Source: Eonycteris spelaea
Taxonomy: Eukaryota > Chordata > Mammalia > Chiroptera > Pteropodidae
Assembly: GCA_003508835.1 (NCBI GenBank)
Contig: PUFA01000183.1
Span: 2,728,001-2,792,000, forward strand
Direction of reading: 5' to 3'
Length of the DNA: 64,000 nt
The position numbers and the translations under genes were made by a program. Below, in pieces: positions 1 to 11,599 of this stretch; the stretch's first letter is position 1, and each line of letters starts with the position of its first letter. Below the pieces are notes generated by a model. That model did not search any database, was not told the origin of the DNA, and saw only the letters and a program-made list of their open reading frames with translations.

Positions 1-164
1 TTAACCACTCTCATTCACACAATGTCACCTTAGCCTCGCCAATCACTCACTAAAATTTCAATCCTCTTCAGACTTTTAATTTCCATTCCCTGCTATTTCA
101 TCTCTGCATCACTCACCATTTTCTAATATATTAATGTCTTTCTTAGCAATGCTATTTAGTGTCT

Positions 165-290
165 CTTCAACAGAAATGTAAGCTCCATGCAAGCAAGAAT
201 TTTTGTCTATTTGGTTCATCTCTGTATTCTCAACATCTAGAACTATGCCTGAAACACAGTAGGAGTTCAATAAATTTTATAAATTAATAT
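165..290 (+). repeat. L2 (LINE-2) 3' end fragment
   Basis: The text reads like the 3' end of LINE-2: 'aatgtaagctccatg', then a 'tctgtattctcaacatctagaac' type stretch, a 'cacagtaggagttcaata' type stretch and a final AATAAA-like run. This is a fossil non-LTR retrotransposon tail with no coding capacity. Edges are approximate. Confidence 0.8.
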
Positions 291-339
291 GAATGGGGAA
301 ATGTTAAGAGTAAAAGGACTTTTAAAATGAGATTTCTCT

Positions 340-570
340 ACATGACCATTATTTATTATTGTTCTGAAGATTCTGGCCGATACAACTAGATACTAAACAA
401 AAGAGTCGAATTACTTAAAAAGAAACTTTCCCATTATTTATAGAAGCTATGGCTGTATACCCAAAGAGCTCAAAAGGAAAAAACATAGAATCATTTTAGA
501 ATCAGTAAGAGTTTAATAAAGTAGCCAGATACTCCTTAAATATATAAAAATAAATGTTTTTATTTATAAG
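340..570 (+). repeat. L1 ORF2-region fragment
   Basis: A degraded match to the L1 ORF2 stretch that reads 'ttctgaagattctggccg', followed by a lysine-rich A-rich run. It stops exactly where the MLT1 LTR begins at 571, so the LTR may have landed in or beside it. Sequence after 954 could be its continuation but is too eroded to assign. Confidence 0.5.
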
Positions 571-953
571 TATTAAGGACTAAATTGTATCCCCCCAAAT
601 TCGTGTTGAAGTCCTAACCCAGCACCTCAAAATGTGACTGGAAATCAGGCCTTTAAAGATGTAATTAAGTTAAAATGAGGCTGTTAAGGTGGGCTTTGAA
701 CCAACCTAACTAGAGTCTTATTAAAAAAGGAGATTTTGACACAGGAAGAGACACCAGAAATTATGTACACAGAGGAAAGACCATGAGAGAACACAGCATA
801 AGGAAGTTCATCTGCAAGCCAAGTAGAGAGGTCTCTGAAAAAATGTTGACACATTGATCTTGGATTTCCAAACTCTGGAACTGTAAGAAAATAAGTTGTT
901 TAAGGCACCCACTCTGTGCTGTTTTGTTATGGCAGGTCAGGCAAACTCATATA
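571..953 (+). mobile_element. MLT1-type MaLR solo LTR (ERVL-MaLR)
   Basis: The order of blocks fits an MLT1C-like LTR in the plus direction. It opens with 'tattaaggactaaattgtat' and a C run, then 'gttgaagtcctaaccc', 'gtaattaagttaaaatgagg', 'tgatcttggatttcca' and the closing 'ttttgttatggcaggtcag'. No internal retroviral sequence is attached. MaLR LTRs are old placental-mammal elements and this copy is well diverged. No convincing flanking duplication was seen. Confidence 0.85.
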
Positions 954-1640
954 ACTAGCTTTAACCAGTTGAAATATAAAATGGGGGAAATAATTTCATT
1001 CACCTAAGCCACACAGCAATAAAATACCCAGGAAAACCCTAACCAGAAAAACATAGTATTTTGTTCAATTATTCTTAGCATCTATCATCCCTATAAGATT
1101 CTTCACTAAGGCAGGGACCAAGTTTATCTGATCCACTTTGTATCTTCATGCCTGCCACATACAGTAGTCGGATTGTCTACTCATGGCCACTAAGAAGGTC
1201 TTTGTCCAATACCACAAAGCATCAGTAGTAAGGATGTTAAGAGATCAGATTTTGGTCTCTGTTTTAATTCATTCCCATACTTCCAGATCAAGTGGATTTG
1301 CTTTCCTTCATAATGGTTTACAAAAAACAAAAGTAATAAATTCAGCCACATGTTCTTTAAAGAAGCAAAGGTTTAAGGCAAATATACTTAATATAATGAA
1401 AATACTATGCCCAATTAGAGGTGTTTCTTAGCCTCTGAGGGTCACAGCAATCTGTCAGCAACCCTCCAAGCCCCATTCTGTGTCATTGCTACCAGGTACA
1501 AAGAACATACGATGTCAGTCTAATAGAGCACCCTGACTGTGCTGCATCTCTGCCTTTGTCCCTGGCATGCAACCTCCAGCCATTGTCTACATTCTTAAGA
1601 CAATCAGAGGTCATTCCTGCCTTGAGAACTCTGCTGCCAC
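954..1640. other. Mostly unique sequence with a possible L2 scrap
   Basis: No gene was seen. Around 1085-1165 a short 'ggcagggaccaagtttatct' block followed by 'tatcttcatgcctgccacat' resembles an L2 3' end, but it is too short to be sure. The 82-codon frame at 1183-1431 shows no domain and is treated as chance. Confidence 0.4.
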
Positions 1641-1980
1641 TTTTTCTAGAAACCCTCTCTTTCCAGATAATTACTTGGTTGATTCTTTCTTCTCATCATT
1701 TGAGCCACGGTGCAATGCCACCTCCCATCCAGGCTCAAGCTCCACTCCACCGCCATCTGGTTGCATCATTTTATTTTATTTTATTGTTGCTTATCATCAT
1801 CTAACATTCCTCTTTTTGTTTGTGGGTTGAATTTCCTTCTCTAGACCATAAGCTCCAAGAAAACAGAGACTTTCAGTCTTGTCTTCAGTCTTCAAGGATG
1901 ACCTCCAGTGCCTAGAACTACTCCCAGTGCAGGGTGGGTACAGAAATAATTGTTGAGAAAATAAATAATGGAACCAATAG
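1640..1980 (+). repeat. L2 3' region
   Basis: Pyrimidine-rich text is followed by 'accataagctccaagaaaac', 'agtgcctagaac' and 'attgttgagaaaataaat'. That is the usual order at the 3' end of LINE-2. Two overlapping 82 and 87 codon frames across this stretch are by-products of its low-stop pyrimidine composition. Confidence 0.7.
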
Positions 1981-2083
1981 AGAAAAGTCCAGCCTATTTC
2001 TCGATGTGAGATTTCACACAGAGCTATATTTCCTGGCCCTGACCTTTATTTTTGACAGGGATTACCTTTTTTTCCATTCTGGT

Positions 2084-2086
<3 letters not shown>

Positions 2087-2132
<46 letters not shown>
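2087..2132. repeat. (CA)n microsatellite, about 23 units
   Basis: An uninterrupted CA run. Its reading frames give His-Thr and Val-Cys runs in three spurious frames. It is probably length-variable between individuals. Confidence 0.98.
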
Positions 2133-2134
<2 letters not shown>

Positions 2135-2795
2135 GGAATTTTTTTCACTAAATATCACTTTGCTCTTCCCACCAAAGAGGAATAAATTTATTTGGGGAGT
2201 GGGGTGGGGCACAACAGTCATCTCTCACTTTTCTGAGTTGAGATAATCTGTCAAGAATCAAAGTCCCAAGAAAAAGACCTCTCCTTTCTTTCTTCTTTCT
2301 TTTATAGCCAGACTGGTGAAAGGCTATGGCTGAAAGGCTCATTTTGGTTCTCAAACTGAGGTCTAGCCTACAGTTAGCCTTTCTCAATCATAAAGTGCTC
2401 CATCTGCTTACCCTTTTTTATTTATCGGTTGGTTCATAAATCAGGCAGAGAACAAGTGTGGTAATTTTAGGCCCCCTCAAAGATCCCAGCAATGATTATT
2501 AATTGTCTTAGTCCATTATATTCTTCTTATAGAATCAGAAGGCTGCCACTTATAAAATAGGCACCTAACCATTTATTCCTTAGTTGAAAGTGTAGTGAAG
2601 TCAGCTATCAAGAAAGTTTGGGATTCACTGTTGCCATTGTCATTCTAACATCACTGCAAGCCATCAAAGATGTTGAGATTAAAATATCATCTGCAAAGAG
2701 ATACTAGAAGGATGTTCTCTTTGAATGGAGGAGAGCCATTTACCTGGTTACAAAGGCCAAATCTTAAATATAGCAGTAGTTCATATCAGATGTCA

Positions 2796-2798
<3 letters not shown>

Positions 2799-2842
<44 letters not shown>
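2799..2842. repeat. (GT)n microsatellite, about 22 units
   Basis: An uninterrupted GT run in unique sequence, about 700 bp from the CA run at 2087. The Cys-Val frame at 2670-2897 comes from this repeat and is not a gene. Confidence 0.98.
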
Positions 2843-2844
<2 letters not shown>

Positions 2845-2929
2845 ACACATGCACAAAGGTAAACAGACTTGCAGACTCTTATAGTGGGCACTCATAAAAT
2901 AGTGTGGACTGACTGATTAACTTAAAAAT

Positions 2930-3500
2930 GTATATAGCCCATCCCATACAAAGAAAATTATAATAATATGTAATAAGAGTAGAAAAGATCATGTCTTTAT
3001 ATGGGAAACTGAATATTTCTAAATTATTTCTTTAATCCAATAAAAATTGCCTTAGAAAGAAAATTACCTAAAATTCACCTGGATATGTAAGCAAACAAAA
3101 ACAGGTAAGAAGATTTTGAAAACGTAAAGTAACCCAGAAGATTTATATGACTTAGTATTAAAATACATTGTGATACTACTTTGATTAAACAATGTGGTAT
3201 TGGCAAGAATCCTGAGGCTAAAAGCAGATAATATTATATATAAAAATTGAATGTCTGACAAAGAAACACTCATTAATAGAGAAAAATGAATTATCCAACA
3301 GTGCTGAGAAAATTAGCTGAAACCTCAGATTGAAATTTTACTTAGAACTTTACTTCATATACTGTAAAAAATAACATCTGAATGGATTACAAAGTTAAAT
3401 GAAAATGATGCCATAAAGTTGGCTTATAAGGGTCTTTATTGGGATTAGAAAAACTCTCTAAGCAAAAGCAATTATATAAATCAAAAAAAAAAAATTAATT
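2930..3500 (+). repeat. Old L1 ORF2-region fragment
   Basis: Blocks recall L1 ORF2 3' text in the plus direction: 'acaatgtggtattggcaaga', then 'tggattacaaagttaaatg', then a lysine-codon-rich stretch. Many stops and indels indicate an old L1M or HAL1-type copy. It ends near a short A run at 3482. Confidence 0.55.
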
Positions 3501-4880
3501 CACTTGATCACAGATGGGTTCTAGAATCCATGCCATGTCAGGCCATATTCATAGACAAAGGATGGTCAAGACAATAGCAAAATACTATCAGTATTTTTTT
3601 AGTCTGACTTGTGGACATGTGTGTGGTTTGTATTAACTTTTTTGGATAAGTTGGGGGCAGATCTCCATGCTGGTATCATGCTCTTTCAGACAGGAGCATT
3701 GTATGGTGAATCCAAGACCATGTTCTAAGCTGAAGATCCCAAGTCTAGGTCAACAAAGCCCTAGAATGAGCACTAGCCCCAAACACAGGGACTCTACAGA
3801 CACCATGAAAGCCCTGTTAGAGCCCTAATGTATGGTTCTGCAGCCCTGTCTATCTTTAAAATTATTCCCTGAAACTCCGTCTCTCTTAGAGAAATCCAAT
3901 CACATGAGATATTCCTCTAAGCAACAGATCTCTTAACTTATTATTACTTCAAGGATGGAAGGATTCAAAATGTCAAATTTTTCTTGAGTGAAGAAATTGT
4001 TCTGGAAATGTTTTGATGGTATATTTAGCTTAATTTTGTTCCTTGTTTCTCCCCCAACTCTTCCAACTGCTATGTGGATCTAGAAAGTTGTTCTCCCCTC
4101 AAGTGATATGTCCTGACATATGAATCATAGCAGACATCCACATTTTATCATCTTTTTTCTCTACCATTCCCCTAGGGTTGAAAGAAAAATCAAATTTTTG
4201 TTAATTTCCTACAAACTTTTAGATAAGTCACCTCCTGAAATTAGTATACCAGCCCCTGCATAGATGCTCTGTTTTTCCTATACTTGGGCTTTACACACCA
4301 CATACCAATTACCCAAATTCCTCCCATAATAGGCTACAAATGTCAGTTTTCTTCTTCTGACTTTGTTCCCTGTTGAGTCTGTAACATCCCAGACCACAAA
4401 AAGCAAAGAGCAGGAGTATTTTGGGGAGATATGGCCAGATGACTTCATGATTACTCAGACCACTCCAGGCTGTCCTGAAGTCATGGGCTGCTCAAGTTTT
4501 GCCAGTGTGTTTGTTCCATATTCTACCCTTGACCTCTTTCTCAATGTCTTTCTGCATTTCTATTGCACAAAACACCATCTCCTTCCCAGCTGAAGTGTCC
4601 ACTAGCTGAGAGCAAGTCTCTTAAATATAGGTTGCTTCTCTCAGGGGTTGCTTCTCCCAGGGGCCAGGCACCACTCACCTTGCTACGGTGGTCTCGAAAG
4701 TTCTCAAAACCCCACCTCACTGCTTCCCCAACTTCTGTTCCTAGGACCTGGGAAATCTCACCAAGTTTTATATGTGGGGTGGAATTTAAAACAGACACAG
4801 CAACACCAAAGTTTTAATTCAGAATCTTGTGGGTGATAACTGCATCCCTTCAATCCACACTCAAAACCTTCCCATTCTCC
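3500..4880. other. Unique sequence, nothing recognised
   Basis: No gene, RNA or repeat family was identified. A small local duplication sits at about 4631-4662, where a 16-base unit beginning 'ttgcttctc' and ending in GGGG occurs twice. Overlapping short frames on both strands at 4541-4836 have no recognisable domain. Confidence 0.5.
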
Positions 4881-5080
4881 TTCTCAGTCTTCCTTTGTTT
4901 ACTTTTATATTATGTGTGCAAATATTTGTTGTTGCTCTGACCCTTGGATTAGAAGCCCTATGAGAGCAGGGACTATCTAATTCATTTTTAATCTCCTCTG
5001 AGCTCTTTTCACCAGTATCTAGCATACGGTCTTCTTCATAGCAGGTGTTCTGCACACATTTTATTTACTTAGTTTGTTTG
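4880..5080 (+). repeat. L2 3' end
   Basis: The block contains 'agaagccctatgagagcagg', then 'actatctaatt', then 'ccagtatctagcatacgg', the usual arrangement near the L2 3' end. It is strongly diverged. Confidence 0.6.
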
Positions 5081-5439
5081 CTTGCTTCAAAGAGTACTTA
5101 GACTGTATTCTTGTGAGATTATTAACAGAGGTTTCATGTATGCTAATATATATGAAATGTTTTGAGTCATTTGGGGGAAGTATATTTAATAAACACAAAT
5201 AACCATTACAGTTTTTTTAAATAGAGTATCTAGATATTTCATATCACAAGAGAGTATTCATAGCCATTTAATATTTCTCCAATATTTTTATACAAAAGAC
5301 AATTGACTTGGAGAACATGGGAGTAGAACAGGAGGTAGTACCTAGAAAGTCTGAGATTCTTTATTTTGATCTTTTGCAATTACCTTGTCCTGGGAATACA
5401 GTACTTTCCTTCCCAAGGCTGCACTGTGCCTGCATTTTC

Positions 5440-5650
5440 ACTGCTACTTTAACATGCAGCATTCGTCTCTTTACCTAGAATATTACCTCTGCTTTCCCAT
5501 CTTGTCCTTCTGACAATCTGCCATTCGTTCTCTGGGTTTCATTCAAGGATTTCCTTCTCTGGAGGACTTTTCTGTCTCCTTGCCTGTGATGAGATCCCTC
5601 CACTCTGGACTCTAATCTTATTTTATGGAATTCCCCCAGTATATTCCGTA
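5440..5650 (+). repeat. L2 fragment
   Basis: The text 'tttacctagaatattacctc' and the following pyrimidine-rich 'catcttgtccttctgac' and 'tttcattcaaggatttcctt' stretches follow the L2 ORF 3' region, which encodes phenylalanine- and leucine-rich protein. No open frame remains. Confidence 0.55.
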
Positions 5651-5654
5651 TCTG

Positions 5655-6060
5655 TTGGATTTTAGATTGGCTGCATAAATTAAAAAGTCCAGAATAACAG
5701 TGGCTTAAACCTGGTAGAAATACATTTCTCATGCTAAAAACAAAGCCAAATAAGTTATGAGTAAGCATTCCAGGTTGATAAAGCCGCTCTGTGGTGTCAT
5801 CAGAGACCTAGGCTCCTCTCTCTCCTCCACTCCAGCACTTGATTTCAATATTCAATTTTGCTTCATTTTTCAATTTGGCTGCTGGAGTTTTAGGCAAGGA
5901 GAAGGAAGAAAGGCAACTGTAAAAAAGTAACCCCTCCTGCTTAGTTAGCTTCCTTTTAGCACCCCTCTTGGAAGTCCACACAGTACATTTCCATTTACTT
6001 TGTCCCAGACCATATCTAGCAGCAAGGCAAGTTGGGAAATAGAATTAATTATTTTTGGAG
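5655..6060. repeat. Ancient interspersed repeat, family not assigned
   Basis: I recognise a dispersed mammalian repeat pattern: 'aataacagtggcttaaacct', then 'tggtgtcatcagagacctag', then 'ggctgctggag', then 'gcaaggcaagttgggaaat'. I cannot name the family confidently. It could be an old LTR or a DNA transposon. It has no coding capacity. Confidence 0.5.
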
Positions 6061-6189
6061 CTCATGCACCCAGATACAAACTGGGATCAATTTCTAAAAG
6101 TATATGGGAAAGTAGATGTAAGGGTAGGAAACAACAGCTTCTGATACATCCACCTGTATCAGAACTATAATTACTTATATTTACATATA

Positions 6190-6305
6190 TCTCCCCTCTG
6201 TACCCTAAACTTCTTGAGGTCCAGAATTAGTTTCATCATCTCTAAGTCCACAGTCCCTTATACAGTTCCCAGCATAATGACTGGAACTTATCTGTTGTAT
6301 TCATC
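6190..6305 (+). repeat. L2 3' end scrap
   Basis: A short run with 'cttcttgaggtccagaatta' and 'cagttcccagcataatgact' fits an eroded L2 tail. Too short for a firm call. Confidence 0.4.
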
Positions 6306-7809
6306 ACATTCATCAGAAAAATATTCAAAAATACTGATACAGGAATAAATAAGGTACATCATACCAATGTAAAGGTATGGACTAATTACATAAAATCAAT
6401 TCAATTAGATAGCATTTGTTAAATGCCATGTATTTGCAAGACTTTGGAAGGTAGTAAGGCCAGGCTTCAAGCAACAGACTTTGCACATACATTATAAATA
6501 TTTCACAAAAGCAGGAGAAATTAAATCAAGCCAAAGTGCTGTTATATAATCCAAACTTATGTGAAAATTCCAGAAAGAATTTTCCCTTGTCAGCATCTAA
6601 GAACTCAATGTCAAGTTGCCTCTCCAAACCCGATTCTCCAGAACCAGACAGGGCATCCACAGACCTGGGAACGAGGCTAAATGATTTGCCCACCGACAAC
6701 ATATTTAGGAAGAAAACCAAACTCGTGTAGCTTTAAGTCCATTAAATTATGGACCACATTGTTAAGTCATAGCAAGTTTCAATCAATAGATTCTTATTGA
6801 TCAGGAATTGTCTTTCAATGGACAACTCCGGGTTTTGGTTTCTACCTAAATTTCACCACTAGCTAGTCAGAAACCCAACTCACTCTGGTGACTGGATTTA
6901 AAACTGTCAACCAGAAATCTACATTAGTTAAATAGGAGTTTTCTAAGAAAACAGAAGGGCAGCATAAATTGATTAATAGATCCAGTTTGGCGTGAACCTA
7001 CCATGAATATAACCAAACCTAAGATCTAGACATTATCTTGATGACTCATTTTATAGCAAAATGTGTTGTAGTCCCTGTGCTCTCTGAGAATCTAAATACT
7101 CAGACTTCTTGTGAAATAATTTCTTCTTTATACAAGATGGACTCAGTTAAAAGTAACTAAAACATGTTGTTAAATTGTTAGACAAGTTATTCCACTTTGA
7201 CACTATGAAAAATCTAGGTCATAAGATATTTTCATTATTTGAATAATTCTTTTAAAAAATGATAATCGTTTTGAAAACATATCATGTAAAAAATAAGAAC
7301 AGACCTTTTCAGCTTTTGATTGCCAAATTTGAGATCCTGTTGAATTGAAATATGACCCCTATTTAAAATGTCCATATTTATTTATTGTGTATTTTGTCCT
7401 GGGAACAAGGCCTAACCCAGAGACATTTTGAGCTCATCAAATATGTAAATTGTTTTTCAAACACTTTGGTGTTACCACAAAACCTAAATTGTTTTTAGCC
7501 AACCAAGCACTTTCTCTCTTTACTTTCAAAAGCAAATTACATTTTTTCAAGAAAATCTAATTCAGATGTTACTGATTCACTTGAACTTAAATAATTAAAA
7601 TGCTATTTTGCAAGAACTGATTGGTATGCAAGAAAGCTCTTCAGCCTTTTGTGTAAGTTTCTTCGTCTATTTCTGAAAGACAGGAAGTCTTGCTTTGACC
7701 AGAGTAAACCAACTGCAGTGGCACATTCCAGCTGATAGTCTGATTTCAGTGCAAATCCAAAGCCATCACTTGGAGAGGGTGAATTGTGCTGAGGCAGTTC
7801 CTTCTTAAT
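6305..7809. other. Unique AT-rich sequence
   Basis: No gene or recognisable repeat. Paired 64-codon frames on opposite strands at 6526-6730 mirror one another and carry no motif. Confidence 0.5.
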
Positions 7810-7934
7810 TCTTAAGAATTACTTGGACTCAGAAGCAGGTTTTCAGCAAGGCCTCTGGAGATGGAAAGGCCTCTCCAGAGGCCTTGCTGAAAACCTGCTT
7901 CTGAGTGCAAGTCCAAGTAATTCCCAACTTAAGA
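7810..7934. other. Long near-perfect inverted repeat (hairpin)
   Basis: Arm 7830-7861 is the exact reverse complement of 7872-7903 (32 bp, no mismatch) around a 10-base loop at 7862-7871. Outward, a 6-base bulge (7904-7909) is followed by 13 more perfect pairs (7817-7829 with 7910-7922). After a 5-base bulge, 7 more pairs follow (7810-7816 with 7928-7934). The total is about 52 paired bases. The stem is not AT-only and carries GGCCTCTGGAGA next to the loop. It may encode a double-stranded RNA, be a small MITE, or be a fold-back replication product. No match to a named microRNA is claimed. Confidence 0.95.
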
Positions 7935-8340
7935 TGCTGAGAGGAGAGAAACAAAGAACTGAAGGCCTTTAACAGAACTAGGAGTTTCTGAGGTTTTTAA
8001 TATTCCTTTTTAAAGACAATCTTGCTCTAGTTGATTTTTTAAACTTCAGTAAGATACTTTTTCAAGATTAGATCTATTGAACCATGGAAGTGATTTGACA
8101 TATTATTCTATGGAGTCTAGAGTTCTTCATCAAGTTTACTTTTTATTTTCTCTTTTTTGGGAGAGGAAGAGGAAGCAAGAAGATGACTTCTACCAAAATC
8201 CTCTGAAAATTAAAATAAGAATATTCTGGATCATCTGGAAGACAATCTTAGAGCAAATAACTGTTATGTGCACATTTTGTTTAAGATCAGTCTGCTTATA
8301 CTTATTAGTTCTGCTTCAGCAATCCTCTACTAATGAATAA
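7935..8340. other. Unique sequence
   Basis: Nothing recognised. The 87-codon frame at 8077-8340 is hydrophobic and basic by composition, without a domain or a sensible start context. Confidence 0.45.
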
Positions 8341-8475
8341 GGCACTGGCTGCCTTCTTCTTTACACTCCCCTTTCAAATCACACTGTCATTGTGAAAATT
8401 CAATGGAATAACACATTGATGAGAACTTGGCACATTAAAAGCACTCCATAAGTAGTAAGTGATTTTACATTGCAG
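8340..8475 (+). repeat. MIR SINE, 3' half
   Basis: The MIR 3' pattern is seen: 'aatggaataacacattgatg', 'ttggcacattaaaagcactc' and 'ataagtagtaagtgatttta'. MIR is a mammal-wide tRNA-derived SINE, inactive since the Mesozoic. The tRNA head is not recognisable here. Confidence 0.65.
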
Positions 8476-9034
8476 ACATCCATACAACACGTGATCACTA
8501 AACAGAATATAGTTGTCACCATTTCTTGAAGTGTGAACCCATTAAAAATAGTCTGTATCAAGTTATTACATCTAAACGCAACCTAATAAGCCCAGATCAT
8601 ATCTGCTTCTTGAACTGTATTAGCAGGTAGTTAGAATGCCTTTCCTTGACCTTTTGGCTATGGAATACAGAAGGTATCCTATGGCCCTTAGCAAATCCAC
8701 CTCCATCCAGACTTACAGTTGGTTTAAAAAAATCCAAGTTCCAGCTGTTGGCATATTTCTGGTGTTCATATATGGAAGAGGTGTCACAGCACCTGTGCCA
8801 TAGTCCAGAACACTTCATGTTAGCAAAAATTCTTTTTAAAATCCTGAGGTTGATAGTCTGAGTTTCTGTCATCAAGGAACAAAACAATCCTCCATTCCTA
8901 TGAAAGATTTCTTTCTGGCTTCCAACCAAGCACCCCAGCCTCAAAGGAGTCTGAGAGTTTTGTCATTTCCAGACTAAGGGAGTACCATTAACAAAGGACA
9001 ACTGGACCCAGACAATAAGAAAAATCAAGATTTC
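8475..9034. other. Unique sequence
   Basis: No repeat or gene was recognised. A 115-codon minus-strand frame (8597-8944) is one of the longest in the window, but it has no recognisable motif and is overlapped by a plus-strand frame, so I treat it as chance. Confidence 0.4.
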
Positions 9035-9330
9035 ACCAATTGATGCAATTGAACAAATATGTCTTAAGTACCTACTCTGTCAGTCACTGTGCTCCATGCC
9101 ATTGGAGACAGAAAACAATGAGACCCAATTCAGTACCTGTCTTCAAGTTTAATGGCTTGAGAAAAGAGCAGATTAGATATAAATGCAAATAAATAATGCA
9201 AGCCAGAATATGAAAAAACCATGAGAGACATAAAAATGTCGCAGGTAGCACAAAAGAAAATGGAGGCGTATAAAGGAGATGACATTTAAAATATGTCTAG
9301 AAGAATGGTAAGATTTAACAGGTAACTATG
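9035..9330 (-). repeat. L2 fragment, reversed
   Basis: The plus strand shows the reversed L2 3' end: 'gaacaaatatgtcttaagta', 'ctactctgtcagtcactgtg', then 'taaatgcaaataaataatg'. This is the complement of the usual L2 tail ending in CAATAAATATTTGTTG-like text. Confidence 0.7.
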
Positions 9331-9554
9331 AAAGAAAATGCCGTAAGTGAGAAATCTGTGTTTCCTACACCAGTTTTCTCGGTAAAGGTTCAGGCGATAT
9401 TTTTGCCTCCCCATTGCTCAGTGGCTGGGGAATAATAAACACTGATTCATATTTAATTAGGAAATGGAGTAATTAATTGAGTAAAAGTTGACTACTACAT
9501 GAGTTAATGAGTATAATACTCCAAATTAACTAATTGGGGGGACCATGACACCAT

Positions 9555-9700
9555 CTAAGCTCCTCATTTGCCAAGTAGGAAAATTGTAGTCCAGAGAGTT
9601 GACCAACTGGACTGGCCCAGGTCACAGGGTAGATAGCAGCAGAGCCAGGACTGAAACTCAAGTCTTCTGTCAGTGATTTTTTTCACTCATTCCAGATGCT
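9555..9700 (-). repeat. MIR SINE, reversed
   Basis: Reversed MIR core and tRNA-related part: 'tcctcatttgccaagtagga', 'gtccagagagttgacc', 'cccaggtcacagggtagata' and 'agagccaggactgaaactca'. Confidence 0.85.
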
Positions 9701-11230
9701 GTCACTTTTTATTATTTGAATTTGAATGCCTTTCTCCTAAATAATCTTTAATTCAAATTTTTATGGTTCTCGCTGGCAAAATGAAGCTTAACTGTGTCAA
9801 GCTGAAGCCAGGTTGATTTCTCCACATCACCGTGGTGATAGCAACTACTTTTTACAGAAACCCAAACCCAGACAAAAAGACTTCATAACCGGTTGTGGGT
9901 TCTGCTGGATCAGGCCTGGCTGGGAGAGGCTGGTATTCAGTTCCAGGGCATTGAGGGCACCACCCCCACCAAATTACCACCCCTCAGAGCCACAGTAGCA
10001 AGAGGGCAGAAATGGGGTAGTGGAGTGGGAGAAACGAAATTCAGGGTCACTGAAAGGATTGTTTTGTTTTATTGTGTTTTGCTTCATTTTTTTACAAGTG
10101 ATATCCACATTTCAAAACAAAAGAAAAAGACTTCTGGTAGATTTCCTCAAAGGCAACTACTGAGAGATTTGCCAAAGCCATTGCCCCAGGGATTGGTTTA
10201 GATAAACAAGGGCACTGAGAAGCCATGTAATTGAAACTTTTTTCTCTGGCCCATGCCAGTGTTTTAGCTGCCAATAAGTAGACGTGCTTTCTGCTTCCAA
10301 AAATAAAAAGTGATTATACTCTTGCTACCCACGTCTACCCTTGACCATTCCATGGACCATCACAAAAAGACGATGAGGGACGCACTTTGCGGTGTTGTTT
10401 TTGGAAAGCTCATGTTCAGAAAACTCTTGAGGCTGTGCTGTCACAGGGCTGTTGTGGGCAGGCAGTGGCCACCTAATGGAGCCCCTGGAAATGACTTTTC
10501 AGCCAGGGACACATGGCTTCTATTAGTCAACAGCTCACTGGCCCTCTAACCTGGAGTTCTCTCTCACTATTGTACATATCTGATGTTTATTTAGGCTGGA
10601 TATGAAGGTAAGGAAAACATGGAAAATTGGTAACTAATAAAGAGGAAGACCATCCTAGGTTATCATCATAAAAGACTTTGAAATGTCATCTTTCTTCTGA
10701 AATTATTATAAATACAGGAAGATATAGAATTCCATTTCAGCCCATTCTTCACTCCTCACAGAAGTTCACAAACTCCCTTCTACTTGGAGTGACCACCTTG
10801 TCTCAGTTTGCCTGGGACTTCCCTGGTTTTAATACTAGAAGCTTCTCAAAGGCCCATATACTAGTAATGTCCTAATGAACATGGAAAAACAGAACGAAGA
10901 AAGAGGAGTATTAGACTACCCTCTACTCCTGCAGGCATTCGGAATTTTCAAAGAATAGCAAAATCTCTTCTTCAAGACTGTGGAAGTTAGAGAATGAGCA
11001 TAATATCAGGAGTCCTAATTAACAGTCTATTATAAAAGATCTTGAGAATCTTACACTTGATATGACTTGAACAATAAATCTTAAACATTTGATTCTTTCT
11101 GATCTCTTTTTATCATTACCTTCACATTTCCAAACTTAATTTTCTTCTAGACTAGTGATACCAGTGAAATGCCACATGTTGCAACACTCATTATCCTGTG
11201 AAAAATCAATTTTGCAATTGGAATGAATGA
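9700..11230. other. Mostly unique sequence
   Basis: No exon recognised. At about 10785-10860 the words 'tctcagtttgcctgggactt' and 'ccctggttttaatactagaa' recall a short palindromic DNA-transposon fossil, but I cannot name it. Overlapping short frames at 9813-10274 show no domain. Confidence 0.4.
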
Positions 11231-11239
11231 CTGATGTTC

Positions 11240-11360
11240 TTTGTATGACCTTGTCTATGAGCTTACAATTCTAACCTCTGTAGAGTTTAGTGCAAGGAAG
11301 AGTAACATTACAAAAATGTCTGTTGGAGGAATGAATAAATGAATAAATAAATTAGTGCAC
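11240..11360 (+). repeat. L2 3' terminal scrap
   Basis: Ends in 'ggaatgaataaatgaataaa', the tetramer tail typical of L2 3' ends, preceded by an eroded 'gagcttacaattctaac' type block. Confidence 0.5.
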
Positions 11361-11599
11361 TAGCAAAATACTTTTATAACATAACATGCAACATACAGTC
11401 TTTTTTAAATATCAAAAACATTTTTAAAAAGATCTATTATAAATGCTGAGAGCATATATTGTAATCACTAAATCATAAAAACCTGGGTTTTGAATACAAA
11501 CTAAATTTATCTTTATAAAAATTATAAAAAATATATTATAAAAAATAATACAAGCTACACTTTTAAAAAATTATCTTTTTAAAATCTTTATTATTTTGA

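Noticed and set aside
7810..7934. The hairpin as a piggyBac-type MITE
   Set aside because: TTAA is present near both outer ends, but the inner ends do not start with the CCC-type terminal repeats expected, and the two sides differ just inside TTAA.
8597..8944. A 115-codon minus-strand frame as a gene
   Set aside because: It has no motif or signal and is paired with an overlapping plus-strand frame. No splice or expression evidence is visible.
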